Shown one piece after another: positions 1 to 7,085 of a stretch of 64,000 nucleotides of DNA. The number at the start of each line of letters is the position of its first letter. Position 1 is the stretch's first letter. The stretch lies in assembly GCA_963742925.1 (NCBI GenBank), contig CAVUNV010000006.1, forward strand, positions 186,001-250,000. Direction: 5' to 3'. A model generated the notes under the pieces. That model was not told the origin of the DNA, made no database searches, and saw only the letters and a list, made by a program, of their open reading frames with translations. This DNA comes from PALSA-612 sp963742925 (lineage in GTDB: Bacteria > Actinomycetota > Thermoleophilia > Gaiellales > Gaiellaceae). A program made the position numbers and the translations under genes.

Positions 1-867
<867 letters not shown>

Positions 868-928
868 GCGATTTCTCCAGCCAAGATAGCAGGCACCTCG
901 TCCTTCGCTCCAGGCGGGCGAGCGGTTT

Positions 929-1492
929 TCACACGCCTTCGGGAATCAGGTCCTCGCTCAGTACGCCGACGTACGGCAGGTTCCTGTATCGCTCCGCAAA
1001 ATCGAGCCCGTAGCCGATCACGAACCGGTTCGGGATCTCGAATCCGACCCAACGAACCGGCACGTCGATCTCACGGCGCGCCGGCTTGGTGAGCAGCGCG
1101 GCGACCTCGAGCGATGCCGGCTCGCGCGACTCGAGGTTGCGGATCAGATAGGAGAGCGTGAGGCCCGAGTCGATGATGTCCTCGACGACGAGCACGTGGC
1201 GTCCCTCGATGTTGATGTCGAGATCCTTGAGGATGCGGACGACCCCCGAGCTGTCGGTCGCGGCGCCGTAGCTCGAGATCGCCATGAAGTCGACCTCGCA
1301 CGGCACGGTCAGGTGCCGCATCAGGTCGGACATGAAGAAGACGGCGCCCTTGAGGACGCCGACGAGCAAGGGATCGCGCCGCTGGTAGAAGGCGGAGATC
1401 TCCTCCCCCAGCTCGGCGATGCGGGTCTGGAGCGTCGCCTCGTCGATCAGCACCTCCCCGACGCCGCGCTCCAGCTCAGTCCGCGTCGTCAC
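929..1492 (-). CDS. hpt: hypoxanthine phosphoribosyltransferase as an independent gene (alternative to the fusion)
   Basis: Purine salvage enzyme that makes IMP or GMP from hypoxanthine or guanine and PRPP in the cytosol. From the GTG at 1492 it is 187 residues, the normal size for the family. The PRPP-binding signature is visible as VLVVEDIIDSGLTL. Near the N-terminus PLLVGVLKGAVFF matches the family pattern, and the C-terminal YGLDFAERYRNLPYVG motif is also typical. The GTG overlaps a TGA in the neighbouring frame (GTGA), the usual signature of translational coupling to tilS. The same residues are contained in the in-frame fusion, so this entry is an alternative model of the same DNA. Confidence 0.7.
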   Translation of the reverse strand: MTTRTELERGVGEVLIDEATLQTRIAELGEEISAFYQRRDPLLVGVLKGAVFFMSDLMRHLTVPCEVDFMAISSYGAATDSSGVVRILKDLDINIEGRHVLVVEDIIDSGLTLSYLIRNLESREPASLEVAALLTKPARREIDVPVRWVGFEIPNRFVIGYGLDFAERYRNLPYVGVLSEDLIPEGV

Positions 1493-2596
1493 CCACGCTC
1501 CGCCGCTCCGGCACCGGCAAAGCCGGCGCCTCCGCTCTTGGGCGGCTCCGTCGAGCCTACGCCGCTGCCGGCGTCGCCTCGAAGCCCGGCTCCGGCGCCC
1601 GAGGAACGGGGGCTCGTGCTTCTCCCACTCCACCCCGTCAGTCTCCACGATTCCGGGCACGGCCACAACCTCCCCCTCGTGGACGACGAGCGGCCAGCCG
1701 TCGCGCTCGCGGCGCGGCACCTTGGCATCGACGAACACGTCCTGGATCTTCCTCCCGCGGCCGCGGAGACGATCGCCGGGCCGCCGGGTGCGCACCTCGA
1801 GCCCGGGTAGATCGGACGCGATCTCCCAGGGGCCGAAACGGACCGGGCCGCGCTCCAGCGAGATGCGGTCGTACTCGCGGACGGCTCGGATCCCGTCGCC
1901 GAGGTCTGCCTCCTTCGTCCCGTCCCGGGCCGCGAGCAGCTCCAGCAGCGTCTGCTCGAGCCTCCGCGGCAGGCGCGGGCGCTCGTCCTGCGTCGCCAGC
2001 GCGAGCAGGTTTGCACGCGCGCGGGGATCGAGCTCCTCGAGCAGCGGCAGGATCGCCGTCCGGATCAGGCCGCGCTTCGTCCGGGCGTTCGAGGTGTCGA
2101 GCCGGTAGGAGAGGCCGGCGGCGGCGCAGTACGCCTCGGTCTCCTCTCGCCACAAATCGAGCAGCGGCCGCACGACGCCGTCTGCGCGCTTCGCGCTGAT
2201 CCCGCCCGGACGGCCGCTCGAGACGAGACGGTAGAGCACCGTCTCGACCTGGTCGGAGGCGGTGTGCCCCGTCGCCCGCAGGCGGTCGGTGCCGAACGAG
2301 TACCGCAGCCGGCGGAGCTCGTCCTCCGTCCGGCCGGGCGGCGCGTCGACGACCTCGGCGCCGAGCACATCGCGGCAGAAGCGCGCGTCCTCCGCGGACT
2401 CTGCGCCGCGCAGCCCGTGGGCCACGTGCAGGGCGGAGACGCGGTAGCCGAGCTCGCCGAGGACGTGCCAGAGGCAGGTCGAGTCCGCCCCGCCGGAGAC
2501 GAGGCAGGTGACCTCGCCCCGCGGCGGGATCAGCTCGAGCCCGCGGATGTGCCGCTCGACGCGTTCCCGAAGCTTGCGGACGTCCATCGGCTCCAT
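929..2596 (-). CDS. tilS: tRNA(Ile) lysidine synthetase TilS, read in frame into hypoxanthine phosphoribosyltransferase (apparent fusion)
   Basis: The first about 340 residues are TilS, which converts C34 of tRNA-Ile(CAU) to lysidine. They carry the PP-loop motif SGGADS and the later TATGHTASDQ-type region (here RATGHTASDQVET). The frame then runs through about 35 Arg-rich residues into a complete Hpt. Although TilS/Hpt fusions are known, the junction looks like a frame error. Shifting by one base gives a Gly/Ala/Ser-rich tail ending at a TGA (1489-1491) that overlaps a GTG (1490-1492) opening hpt. Frame-changing extra bases recur elsewhere in this window. I start at the ATG at 2596, since the 2644 ATG would read through a dispersed repeat; ATG 2587 is also possible. 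Confidence 0.85.
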   Translation of the reverse strand: MEPMDVRKLRERVERHIRGLELIPPRGEVTCLVSGGADSTCLWHVLGELGYRVSALHVAHGLRGAESAEDARFCRDVLGAEVVDAPPGRTEDELRRLRYSFGTDRLRATGHTASDQVETVLYRLVSSGRPGGISAKRADGVVRPLLDLWREETEAYCAAAGLSYRLDTSNARTKRGLIRTAILPLLEELDPRARANLLALATQDERPRLPRRLEQTLLELLAARDGTKEADLGDGIRAVREYDRISLERGPVRFGPWEIASDLPGLEVRTRRPGDRLRGRGRKIQDVFVDAKVPRRERDGWPLVVHEGEVVAVPGIVETDGVEWEKHEPPFLGRRSRASRRRRQRRRLDGAAQERRRRLCRCRSGGAWVTTRTELERGVGEVLIDEATLQTRIAELGEEISAFYQRRDPLLVGVLKGAVFFMSDLMRHLTVPCEVDFMAISSYGAATDSSGVVRILKDLDINIEGRHVLVVEDIIDSGLTLSYLIRNLESREPASLEVAALLTKPARREIDVPVRWVGFEIPNRFVIGYGLDFAERYRNLPYVGVLSEDLIPEGV

Positions 2597-2611
2597 TGTG
2601 GCAAGCCGCCG

Positions 2612-2622
2612 GTGCCGGGCAC
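2612..2622. repeat. single copy of the 11-bp palindromic unit (GTGCCGGGCAC)
   Basis: One copy of the dispersed near-palindromic 11-mer (consensus GTGCCWGGCAC, here with G in the centre), immediately upstream of the tilS start. Further copies lie at 10062, 12128, 17586, 18565, 24109 and 26801. Confidence 0.7.
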
Positions 2623-2638
2623 GAGGGGTGTCCGTGGT

Positions 2639-2744
2639 CGACAAGGCAGATCGAAGCGGCCGCCGTGCGGCTGCGTCCCTAGCCAGCCTTAATAGCCGTG
2701 AGCCGAAGGGCCGGATTGGCCCAAGGCTTTCACGGCTGCGACTA
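2639..2744 (+). repeat. structured dispersed repeat, copy A (about 106 bp)
   Basis: It starts with CGACAAGGCAGATCGAAGCG, which is identical in copy B at 6308. Two stem-loops follow. The first is GCGGCCGC/GCGGCTGC around CGT. The second is a long hairpin with outer arms AGCCGTGA and TCACGGCT and inner arms GGGCC and GGCCC. It lies between the tilS start and the end of the GNAT gene and overlaps the GNAT stop codon by 3 bp. The direction given is the shared orientation of both copies. It could be a small RNA, a miniature mobile element or a REP-like element. Confidence 0.75.
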
Positions 2745-3509
2745 GAAGATCAGGCTGCGGTAGGAGATCGTTCGGCGCATCCCGATGCCCTCGTAGACAC
2801 GGATCGCCGGCGCGTTGTCCGAGCGAACGAACAGACAGACCGCCGGCGTTTGCTCGAGCAGGCGGCGGCAGAGGTCGCGCATCGCGCGCGAGCCGTACCC
2901 TCGGTTCCGGGCGGACGGATCGACCCACACCTGCTGCAACTGGACTACCTGCGGCGTCCACGCCGAGGCCTCCGCCTTGAACAGGATGGTCTCGCCCTCG
3001 AGCCAGACCCACGAGCGCCCCTCGGCGATCTGCGCCTGGGTTCGCCAGCGGAAGCCCTCCCGGTCGCGGCGCAGCGGGTCGATCCCGATCTCCTCGAAGT
3101 GAGCCTGCGCACACGCCGGCACCAGCAGGTCGAGGTCACGCGTCGTGGCCTCGCGCAGCCCACTCGCGCCGGGAGGCGGCGGCTCGTCGATGACGTACAC
3201 CGGTTGCCCGGGTCGATCGTCGCGCGGCGTGGGCATCCGCGAACCGGCGGCGGCCCAGAGCTCGGTCACCGCCCTCTCTTCGCCGATGAGCATTCGCGCG
3301 CGGCTGCGCGATGTGGCGTCGGCAAACGCCGCGCACCCATGACCCGACGGGACGATGTTGGCACCGAGGTGGCAGAGCGCGGTCAGGCGACCGCCCTCGT
3401 CGACGGCGCAGAACCGGCCGAGGCCACGGCGGGCGACGTCCTCCAGGAACACCCGCTCGACGGGATCCTCGTCACAGAACGCGAGGATCTGATCGAGGGA
3501 CGGAATCAC
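2742..3509 (-). CDS. GNAT-family N-acetyltransferase with a DUF4081-like N-terminal half
   Basis: Predicted acetyl-CoA-dependent N-acetyltransferase, substrate unknown. The C-terminal half shows the GNAT acetyl-CoA loop QVWVDPSARNRGYGSRAM and the following DNAPAIRVYEGIGM motif. The N-terminal half matches the layout of DUF4081-type actinobacterial acetyltransferases. The frame is open back to an ATG at 3578, but that would overlap the divergent deoD start. The GTG at 3509 has GGGAG six to seven bases upstream and gives 255 residues, so I use it. It is divergent from deoD, with 67 bp between them. Confidence 0.85.
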   Translation of the reverse strand: MIPSLDQILAFCDEDPVERVFLEDVARRGLGRFCAVDEGGRLTALCHLGANIVPSGHGCAAFADATSRSRARMLIGEERAVTELWAAAGSRMPTPRDDRPGQPVYVIDEPPPPGASGLREATTRDLDLLVPACAQAHFEEIGIDPLRRDREGFRWRTQAQIAEGRSWVWLEGETILFKAEASAWTPQVVQLQQVWVDPSARNRGYGSRAMRDLCRRLLEQTPAVCLFVRSDNAPAIRVYEGIGMRRTISYRSLIF

Positions 3510-3576
3510 TGGCTCTCCCACGGCACCGGAGACTTTAGAAAACGGCCGCGACCGGAAAGTCGTAGGCTTTCGCGCC

Positions 3577-4293
3577 ATGCCGATCCACCTGCGCGCCGAG
3601 CCCGGGGACTACGCGGACGCCTGCCTGCTGCCGGGCGACCCGTTGCGCGCCAAGTACATCGCCGAGACCTTCCTCGAGGAGGCACGGCAGGTGAACGGGG
3701 AACGCGGCATGCTCGGCTACACGGGCACCTTCCGCGGCAAGCGGGTGTCGGTGCAGTCGAGCGGGATGGGCTGCCCCTCTGCCGCGATCGTGATCGAGGA
3801 GCTCGCCATGCTCGGCGTCAAGCGCATCCTCCGCGTCGGGACGTGCGGAGGCCTGCAGGCGGACATGAAGCTCGGCGACCTGATCATCGCGCTCACCGCC
3901 GTTCCGGCCGACGCGAGCGCGCAGCATCTGATCGGCGAGCCGCACGTGCCGACGGCCGACTGGGATCTCGTCCACGGCGCCGTCCACGCCGCCAAGGAGC
4001 TCGGGAAGCCGGTCCGCGTCGGCCCGATCGTGTCGAGCGACCTCTTCTACAACCCGGACGGCGGCCAGTACCAGCGCTGGTCCGAGCGGGGCGTGCTCGC
4101 GGTCGAGATGGAGGCAGCGATCCTGTTCACCCTCGGGGCGCTGCGGAAGGTCAAGACCGGCTGCCTGCTGACCGTCTCGGACGTCGTCGTGGAGGGCGAG
4201 TTCATCCGTATCTCCGACGAGGAGATGCGCGCTGCCGTCGACCAGATGACCGAGCTCGCGCTCCACACCGCGACGGCGGACGAGAAGCATTAG
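3577..4293 (+). CDS. deoD: purine-nucleoside phosphorylase, DeoD type
   Basis: Cytosolic enzyme that splits purine (deoxy)nucleosides with phosphate into base and (deoxy)ribose-1-phosphate. The 238-residue protein has the family landmarks: PGDPLRAKYIAE near the N-terminus, the phosphate-site segment RVGTCGG, VEMEAA for ribose binding and TVSDV, whose Asp is the usual base-contact residue. The ATG start is well placed although no strong Shine-Dalgarno sequence is seen. Its stop TAG (4291-4293) is overlapped by the next gene, suggesting an operon with the lipid kinase. It complements Hpt in purine salvage. Confidence 0.93.
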   Translation: MPIHLRAEPGDYADACLLPGDPLRAKYIAETFLEEARQVNGERGMLGYTGTFRGKRVSVQSSGMGCPSAAIVIEELAMLGVKRILRVGTCGGLQADMKLGDLIIALTAVPADASAQHLIGEPHVPTADWDLVHGAVHAAKELGKPVRVGPIVSSDLFYNPDGGQYQRWSERGVLAVEMEAAILFTLGALRKVKTGCLLTVSDVVVEGEFIRISDEEMRAAVDQMTELALHTATADEKH

Positions 4294-5206
4294 CGACCGC
4301 CGGATCGTCTTCCTCGTCAACCCCGCCTCTGCCGGCGGTGCGACCGGCCGCCGCTGGCCCGAGCTCGCCCGCCGCGCCGCCGAGCTCGGCCTGAGCGGAG
4401 ACGCCCTCTTTTCGGAGCAGCCCGAGCACCTGCGCGAGCTCGCGCGCGACGCGGCCGCGGGTGGAGCCACGCTGCTCGTCGCGGTCGGCGGCGATGGGAC
4501 GATCAACGAGGTGGTCAACGGGCTGGCCGGGACCGACGGCGCCGAGCTGGCCGTCATCCCGCGAGGCACGGGCGGGGACTTCGTGCGCACGTTCGGCATC
4601 CCGTCGCGGCTCGAGGACGCGGTTCGCGTTGCGCTGGAGGGCACAACCCGGACGATCGACGTCGGCCGCGCGAGCTACCGGTCGTGGAGCGGCGAGCCGG
4701 GGGAGTCCTACTTCGCCAACATCGCGAGCGCGGGCATGAGCGGCGCGGTGGCGAAGCGGACCAACGAGGCGACGCTGTCCCCGCTCGGCGGCAAAGCCGC
4801 CTATCTGTGGTCGACGCTGGCCGTGTTCGCGCGCTGGCGGAACGCCGAGGTGCGCGTCACCGTCGACGGGGAAGCGCGAGCCGGGCCGATGTTCGACGTG
4901 ATCGTCGCGAACTGCCGCTATCTCGCCGGCGGGATGAAGATGTGCCCCGACGCCGAGCCGGACGACGGGCTCTTCGACGTCCTGTTGATCGGAGACGTCA
5001 CGAAGCTCGATCTCGTCCGGACGATGCCGAAGATCTACCGCGGCACCCACCTGCCCCACCCGAAGGCCGAGCTCCTGCGCGGCGCAGTCGTCACCGTCGA
5101 CGCCGCCGATCCACTACCTGTCGAGCTCGACGGCGAGCAGCCGGGGACGACGCCGGTTCGCTTCGACGTCGTCCCGCAGGCCCTGAGGCTCCGCGTGCCT
5201 GCCTAG
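4289..5206 (+). CDS. diacylglycerol kinase-family lipid kinase, apparently with an ATT start
   Basis: Predicted ATP-dependent lipid kinase acting at the membrane. It has the DAGK catalytic signature GGDGTINEV (about residues 67-75), preceded by IVFLVNPASAGG, and later PRGTGGDF and YLAGGMKMCPDA segments. The frame has no ATG, GTG or TTG between an upstream stop (4247) and the catalytic motif. The only plausible initiator is ATT at 4289, inside the ATTAG that ends deoD, giving 305 residues, a normal family length. It ends in CTAG shared with the convergent small gene at 5203. The family assignment is firm; the start codon is an inference. Confidence 0.88.
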   Translation: MSDRRIVFLVNPASAGGATGRRWPELARRAAELGLSGDALFSEQPEHLRELARDAAAGGATLLVAVGGDGTINEVVNGLAGTDGAELAVIPRGTGGDFVRTFGIPSRLEDAVRVALEGTTRTIDVGRASYRSWSGEPGESYFANIASAGMSGAVAKRTNEATLSPLGGKAAYLWSTLAVFARWRNAEVRVTVDGEARAGPMFDVIVANCRYLAGGMKMCPDAEPDDGLFDVLLIGDVTKLDLVRTMPKIYRGTHLPHPKAELLRGAVVTVDAADPLPVELDGEQPGTTPVRFDVVPQALRLRVPA

Positions 5207-5511
5207 GCTGCGGGCGGCTTGGGCTTGGCCCGGGTCGCGCTCTTGCGAGTCGCCGTCCGGCGCCGTGTCGTCGCGCTCTTCGGCTTCTCGAGCGAGGCGA
5301 GCCGCTTCTCGATCGCGCTGACGCGGCGCTCCAGCGGATCGATCCTCCGCAGCTTCGCAGCCATGTCGTCGACCCCGGTGCGGACGTCGCCCATCAGCTT
5401 CAGGATCGACTTCCCGCCGGGCAGCTCCGAGACCCGCTGCAGCGCGTCCTCGCCGGCGCCGGTGAGCCGGGAGACGACGGCCTTGTCCTGTGTCTTTCGC
5501 GCACGTGCCAT
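5203..5511 (-). CDS. small coiled-coil protein with a basic C-terminal tail, function unknown
   Basis: A 102-residue protein that I do not recognise as a defined family. The first two-thirds is amphipathic helix, including a heptad-like stretch around IDPLERRVSAIEKRLASLEK. The last 25 residues are a Lys/Arg/Ala/Thr tail of the kind seen in DNA-binding or granule-associated proteins. Its stop overlaps the lipid kinase stop on the other strand (CTAG). It lies 32 bp downstream of the sirtuin gene on the same strand, so the two could be cotranscribed. Confidence 0.7.
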   Translation of the reverse strand: MARARKTQDKAVVSRLTGAGEDALQRVSELPGGKSILKLMGDVRTGVDDMAAKLRRIDPLERRVSAIEKRLASLEKPKSATTRRRTATRKSATRAKPKPPAA

Positions 5512-5543
5512 ATCGAGACGATAGCTGGACAATCGGTGCGCGG

Positions 5544-6278
5544 CTACAGCTGCTCCAAGACAGCGACGAGCGTCTCGCCGGCAGGCGCGTCGATCGTCAG
5601 GTCGGCCTCGGCGTCGAACGGTGTCGATCCGCGGTTGAGAATCGCGAGTCTGCCTCCTGCGGCCTGCGCCTCCTCGGGCAGGCCGGCGACCGGATAGACG
5701 TTCAACGAGGAGCCCACGACCAGGAACAGGCCGGCGCGACGAGCCAGCTCGGTAGCGCGCTCCATCTCCTCCTGTGGCATCTGCTCGCCGAACATGACCA
5801 CGTCGGGCTTCAGGATGGAGCCGCAGCGCGGACAGGCCGGGGCCGGCGCGTGCTCGAGCAGGCGCACCACCTCGTCGAAGCTCGCCTGCTCGCCGCAGGC
5901 GAGGCAGCTCGAGGTCCGGATCGAGCCGTGCACCTCGATCACGTTCTGCGATCCGGCCAGCTCGTGGAGGCGGTCGATGTTCTGCGTCACGATCGCCTCG
6001 ACGTAGCCGCCGCGCTCCAGGGCGGCGAGCACGTGATGCGCCGCATTCGGCTGGGCGTCCTTCAGGACCTCGAAGCGTCGCGCGTAGAAGTCCCACACCT
6101 TGACGGGGTCGCGGCGGAAGGCCTCGATCGTCGCGTACTCCATGGGGTCGTAGCGCGCCCAGATGCCGCTCGGCGAGCGGAAGTCCGGAATGCCGCTCTC
6201 GGTCGAGACACCGGCGCCGGTCAGCACGACACAGGGCTGGTGCCCGCGAATCAGCGCGGCGAGCCGCTCGGAGGACAT
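5544..6278 (-). CDS. NAD-dependent protein deacylase, Sir2/CobB family
   Basis: Sirtuin that removes acyl groups from lysines using NAD+. All core motifs are present in order: the NAD-binding GAGVSTESGIPDFRS, TQNIDRLHELAG, the catalytic His in EVHGS, two zinc-binding pairs (CLACG and CPRCG) and GSSLNVYP. At 244 residues it is a normal bacterial class. The ATG start at 6278 faces the second copy of the structured repeat. The neighbouring GNAT acetyltransferase (2742) makes an acylation/deacylation link possible, but nothing in the sequence ties the two together. Confidence 0.94.
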   Translation of the reverse strand: MSSERLAALIRGHQPCVVLTGAGVSTESGIPDFRSPSGIWARYDPMEYATIEAFRRDPVKVWDFYARRFEVLKDAQPNAAHHVLAALERGGYVEAIVTQNIDRLHELAGSQNVIEVHGSIRTSSCLACGEQASFDEVVRLLEHAPAPACPRCGSILKPDVVMFGEQMPQEEMERATELARRAGLFLVVGSSLNVYPVAGLPEEAQAAGGRLAILNRGSTPFDAEADLTIDAPAGETLVAVLEQL

Positions 6279-6307
6279 ACGTCATTTGTACCTCTGCTGC
6301 GCGCACT

Positions 6308-6416
6308 CGACAAGGCAGATCGAAGCGGTCGCCGAGCGGCCGCGTTCTGAGCGCGTTTACGGCCGTGAGCCGTAGGGCCGGATGGGCCCGAGGCTTTCGC
6401 GGCCGCGACTACTAGA
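6308..6416 (+). repeat. structured dispersed repeat, copy B (about 109 bp)
   Basis: Same orientation and order as copy A at 2639, with the first 20 bases identical. Hairpin 1 is GCGGTCGC/GCGGCCGC and hairpin 2 has outer arms GGCCGTGA and TCGCGGCC. Compared with copy A, the outermost A-T pair became G-C and another pair became a G-U type wobble, so pairing is kept while sequence changes. It ends ten bases before the thioesterase start codon, which has no obvious Shine-Dalgarno sequence of its own. Confidence 0.75.
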
Positions 6417-6425
6417 GTCTTTGCC

Positions 6426-6866
6426 ATGCCGGAGGAGCGGTTCTCCCACTCGACCGAGGTCACCGTCCGTTTCGCGGAGACGGACGCCCAGGGCATCGCG
6501 CACAACGCCGCCTACCTCGTCTGGTACGAGGTCGCCCGTGTCGACTACCTGGCCCGCTTCGCGGGCGGCTACAACCGCATCCGCAGCCAGGGCATCGAGG
6601 CACTGACCACCGAGACGCACGTGCGTTACCTCGACGCCGTCCACTTCGACGACCGGTTGCGCATCAACGTCCGCTGCGGCGGCCTCCGCGGCGCCCGCTT
6701 CCGGTTCGACTACCTGATCGAGCGGGTCACGGAGAGCGGCGCCGAGGTGGTTGCGGACGGCTGGACGCTCCACGCCGTGGTCGACGGCGAGACCTTCCGC
6801 CCCACACGGCTTCCCGAGTGGCTTCGCGAGGCGATCACACTCGCCGAGGCCGACTCGACGGCTTAG
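6426..6866 (+). CDS. acyl-CoA thioesterase, hotdog fold (YbgC/4-HBT type)
   Basis: Predicted cytosolic thioesterase that hydrolyses acyl-CoA. The 146-residue length and the N-terminal motif RFAETDAQGIAHNAAYLVWYE, with the catalytic Asp of the YbgC/FadM group, support the call. The N-terminal beta strand VTVRF and the long central helix follow the single hotdog pattern. It stands alone between the structured repeat and a large inverted-repeat element that contains its TAG stop. The physiological substrate cannot be told. Confidence 0.88.
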   Translation: MPEERFSHSTEVTVRFAETDAQGIAHNAAYLVWYEVARVDYLARFAGGYNRIRSQGIEALTTETHVRYLDAVHFDDRLRINVRCGGLRGARFRFDYLIERVTESGAEVVADGWTLHAVVDGETFRPTRLPEWLREAITLAEADSTA

Positions 6867-7085
6867 ATGGGTGATGCCATGAGATCGTGCTCCTCGGGGC
6901 GCGAGCTGGCTGCTCTGGGGCGCGGCGACGTGACGTCGCCGATACGAGGGCGTATCGGTGACGGCGCGACGGCGTGAAGCGCACGCCTACCGGAGGCCGG
7001 CTCCGCCGGCATCCGGTAGGCGGGAGCGGCCCAGACACGCCAGATCGCGCAGCCGAGCGCGCGAGATCGTGGCATCAACCATCTA
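6864..7085. repeat. 222-bp element with long imperfect terminal inverted repeats between convergent genes
   Basis: The ends TAGATGGGTGATGCCA (6864-6879) and TGGCATCAACCATCTA (7070-7085) are inverted repeats with one mismatch. Similarity continues inward through GATC, CTCGG, GCGCGA, CTGGC and TCTGGG, giving arms of about 57 bp. The centre holds two perfect hairpins: CCGATACG/CGTATCGG (about 6939-6958) and GCCTACCGGA/TCCGGTAGGC with an inner GCCGGC pair (about 6985-7021). The terminal TAG at each end is the stop codon of the gene entering from that side. It may be a miniature inverted-repeat element or an elaborate bidirectional terminator. Confidence 0.75.
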
